From Spirochaetota bacterium (GTDB taxonomy: Bacteria; Spirochaetota; B62-G9), in the NCBI GenBank assembly GCA_026990615.1, contig JALXDB010000196.1:1-6498 (forward strand): a stretch of DNA of 6,498 nucleotides, in the 5' to 3' direction. The position numbers and the translations under genes are program-made. The notes below the pieces were generated by a model that saw only the letters and a program-made list of their open reading frames with translations, was not told the DNA's origin and ran no database searches. Positions 5,332 through 6,498 of this stretch are shown piece after piece (position 1 is the stretch's first letter; every line of letters starts with the position of its first letter).

Positions 5332-6150
5332 TCATTTCTGATTGAGCTTTCTGTACAGATTTCCGGATACGTATGGTTCAAGGTCTAGAGTGATATATTT
5401 AAACCCGAGATTTATGCCTGTTTCAACAACCGTTTCTCTTACACCGGGATTAAGCATTTTCTCATATTCATTCAGCCGAAGCTCTATTCTGAGTATATCG
5501 TCATGGTGACGTGCTCTAAAGACCTTGAATCCCATTTCCCTCATCTTATTTTCGAAGCTGTTTAACTGCTCTAATTTATGAAGTGTTATTTTGCTGTAAT
5601 AGGGTATCCTTGTAGCAAGGCAGGTGGTTGTAATTTTATTGTAGGTAGGGAGATTGTATATGTTTTTACTAAGGTACCTTATTTCCTCCTTTGTAAGCAT
5701 AGCTTTTTTCAATGGACTTAAAACATTCAATTCTTCAAGTGCCTTTAGTCCTGGCCTGTAGTCTTTTATATCATCGTAGTTTGTTCCATCGAGTATGCTT
5801 GTACATCCATGCTTAGCCGCTGTATCCTTTAATTTACTGAACAGGTTAAGTTTGCAGAAATAGCATCTATCAGGTGGATTGTTGACAAACTCTTCTATTT
5901 CGAGTGGTTCGTACTCAAGCGTTATGTAGTCTATTCCTTGATTTGACAGCCACTCCACTGCATCTTTAATCTCATTGTCCGGAAATATTTTAGAGACAGC
6001 GGTTATTGCTAAAAAGTTCGACTTATGTACATCTTTTAATACTCGTGCCAGAAAGGTGCTATCGACTCCGCCGGAAAAGGCAATAGCAGGGCGGTTGAGA
6101 TTTGAAACTATTTTTTTTAGATTGTTGAACTTGATAAGTATATCTTCCAT
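5332..6150 (-). CDS. larE: LarE-family ATP-dependent sulfur transferase, three-cysteine type
   Basis: LarE is a PP-loop ATP pyrophosphatase that inserts sulfur into the pyridinium dicarboxylate nucleotide precursor of the nickel-pincer cofactor used by lactate racemase and relatives. The 272-residue product has the usual family length. The PP-loop SGGVDST is at 26-32. DRCYFCK (94-100) supplies Cys96 and Cys99, and TTCLATRIPY (175-184) supplies Cys177. Cys177 is the position of the sacrificial cysteine (Cys176) of the Lactobacillus enzyme. The combination of all three cysteines matches LarE proteins that carry a [4Fe-4S] cluster and act catalytically, as described for Thermotoga (family knowledge; cluster binding here is inferred). 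The ATG at 6150 follows the upstream DMT gene by 6 bases. The AGGGAG ribosome site (6163-6168) lies inside that gene's last codons, so translation is probably coupled. No larA, larB or larC is in view. Confidence 0.9.
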   Translation of the reverse strand: MEDILIKFNNLKKIVSNLNRPAIAFSGGVDSTFLARVLKDVHKSNFLAITAVSKIFPDNEIKDAVEWLSNQGIDYITLEYEPLEIEEFVNNPPDRCYFCKLNLFSKLKDTAAKHGCTSILDGTNYDDIKDYRPGLKALEELNVLSPLKKAMLTKEEIRYLSKNIYNLPTYNKITTTCLATRIPYYSKITLHKLEQLNSFENKMREMGFKVFRARHHDDILRIELRLNEYEKMLNPGVRETVVETGINLGFKYITLDLEPYVSGNLYRKLNQK

Positions 6151-6156
6151 TTTTAC

Positions 6157-6498
6157 TTACATCTCCCTTTTATATTTTTTTCTGTTGTTGCTCGTTACTA
6201 CTATAATAGATCCTCCTATGATAGGAAAGCTTGCAATATAAAGGTGCACCGAAGGGATTTCTTTTAAAAATATAAAGGCCATTATACTGGCGAATAATAG
6301 TTGAATTTGATTTATTATTGAAACTGTCTGGCTTTTAAAATACCTGACAGCATAGTTCATAAGGGAATGCCCGATTATTGTTGGTATTATAGCAAGTCCA
6401 AGAATATAAATGAGATTTCTGGTATCAGGAAAAATAAAAGGATTGATGAAAATCATCGATATTATAATGGTGAATACTCCGGCGAAGTAGTAAAGGGG
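6157..6498 (-). CDS. EamA/DMT-superfamily transporter, C-terminal part
   Basis: The reading frame is open to the right edge of the window, so the beginning of the gene is missing. The 113 visible residues are the second EamA half of an inner-membrane DMT permease. They hold about four hydrophobic helices, a GHSLMNYAVRY segment (43-53) followed by the serine- and asparagine-containing helix, and the FLKE turn (77-80) that corresponds to the family's LGE motif. A final helix and a short basic tail (NNRKKYKREM) on the probable cytoplasmic side follow. The internal ATG at 6456 sits within a helix and is not the real start. It is probably cotranscribed with larE, whose ribosome site lies in its last codons. 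The substrate is unknown; a role in cofactor or precursor movement linked to larE is speculation. It is not a close copy of the DMT gene at 3407-4264. Confidence 0.85.
   Translation of the reverse strand, partial: PLYYFAGVFTIIISMIFINPFIFPDTRNLIYILGLAIIPTIIGHSLMNYAVRYFKSQTVSIINQIQLLFASIMAFIFLKEIPSVHLYIASFPIIGGSIIVVTSNNRKKYKREM

Overview
The window is AT-rich chromosomal DNA from a bacterium. It holds eight protein genes, and several intergenic stretches carry recognisable promoters and repeats. The gene content points to a free-living anaerobic or microaerobic bacterium: YchF, a corrinoid-enzyme reactivation-type protein, a cysteine-rich LarE and CysK. The overall feel (AT-rich, long AT-only spacers, a TTCGAG..GAA extragenic repeat) would fit something like Deferribacterota. 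That assignment is a guess from style, not a measured result. No rRNA, tRNA, CRISPR array, transposase or phage gene was found.

Left part (1-1643): a small unrecognised protein on the minus strand (93-416), built from two copies of an RWYD-containing unit, is divergent from ychF (531-1643, plus). The 114-bp gap between them holds a good sigma70-type promoter for ychF. Its -10 box lies exactly at the junction of a perfect 13-bp tandem duplication.

Middle part (1644-4270): a small STAS-domain protein on the minus strand (1840-2172) has an aspartate where the regulatory phosphoserine normally sits, and its own promoter can be read. A 515-bp non-coding stretch follows (2173-2687). It contains a 14-bp palindrome and two head-to-tail copies of a hairpin-forming extragenic repeat. 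Next comes a stand-alone protein of the B12-dependent methionine synthase activation-domain family (2688-3380, plus). It is convergent with a complete ten-helix EamA/DMT transporter (3407-4264, minus) that has no ribosome binding site and may be read from a leaderless message.

Right part (4271-6498): cysK, cysteine synthase (4401-5318, plus), is convergent with larE, a PP-loop ATP-dependent sulfur transferase (5332-6150, minus). LarE has the three cysteines expected of the iron-sulfur-cluster type. larE sits 6 nt behind a second EamA/DMT transporter that runs off the right end, so those two are probably one transcript. CysK makes cysteine, and many LarE proteins take their sulfur from a cysteine, so the two neighbours share sulfur chemistry. 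They are on opposite strands and no lar partner genes are present, so the link is only suggestive.

I see no clear new multi-gene system here. The most unusual items are the duplicated RWYD protein, the duplication that forms the ychF -10 box, the STAS protein with Asp at the phosphosite, and the extragenic repeat pair.
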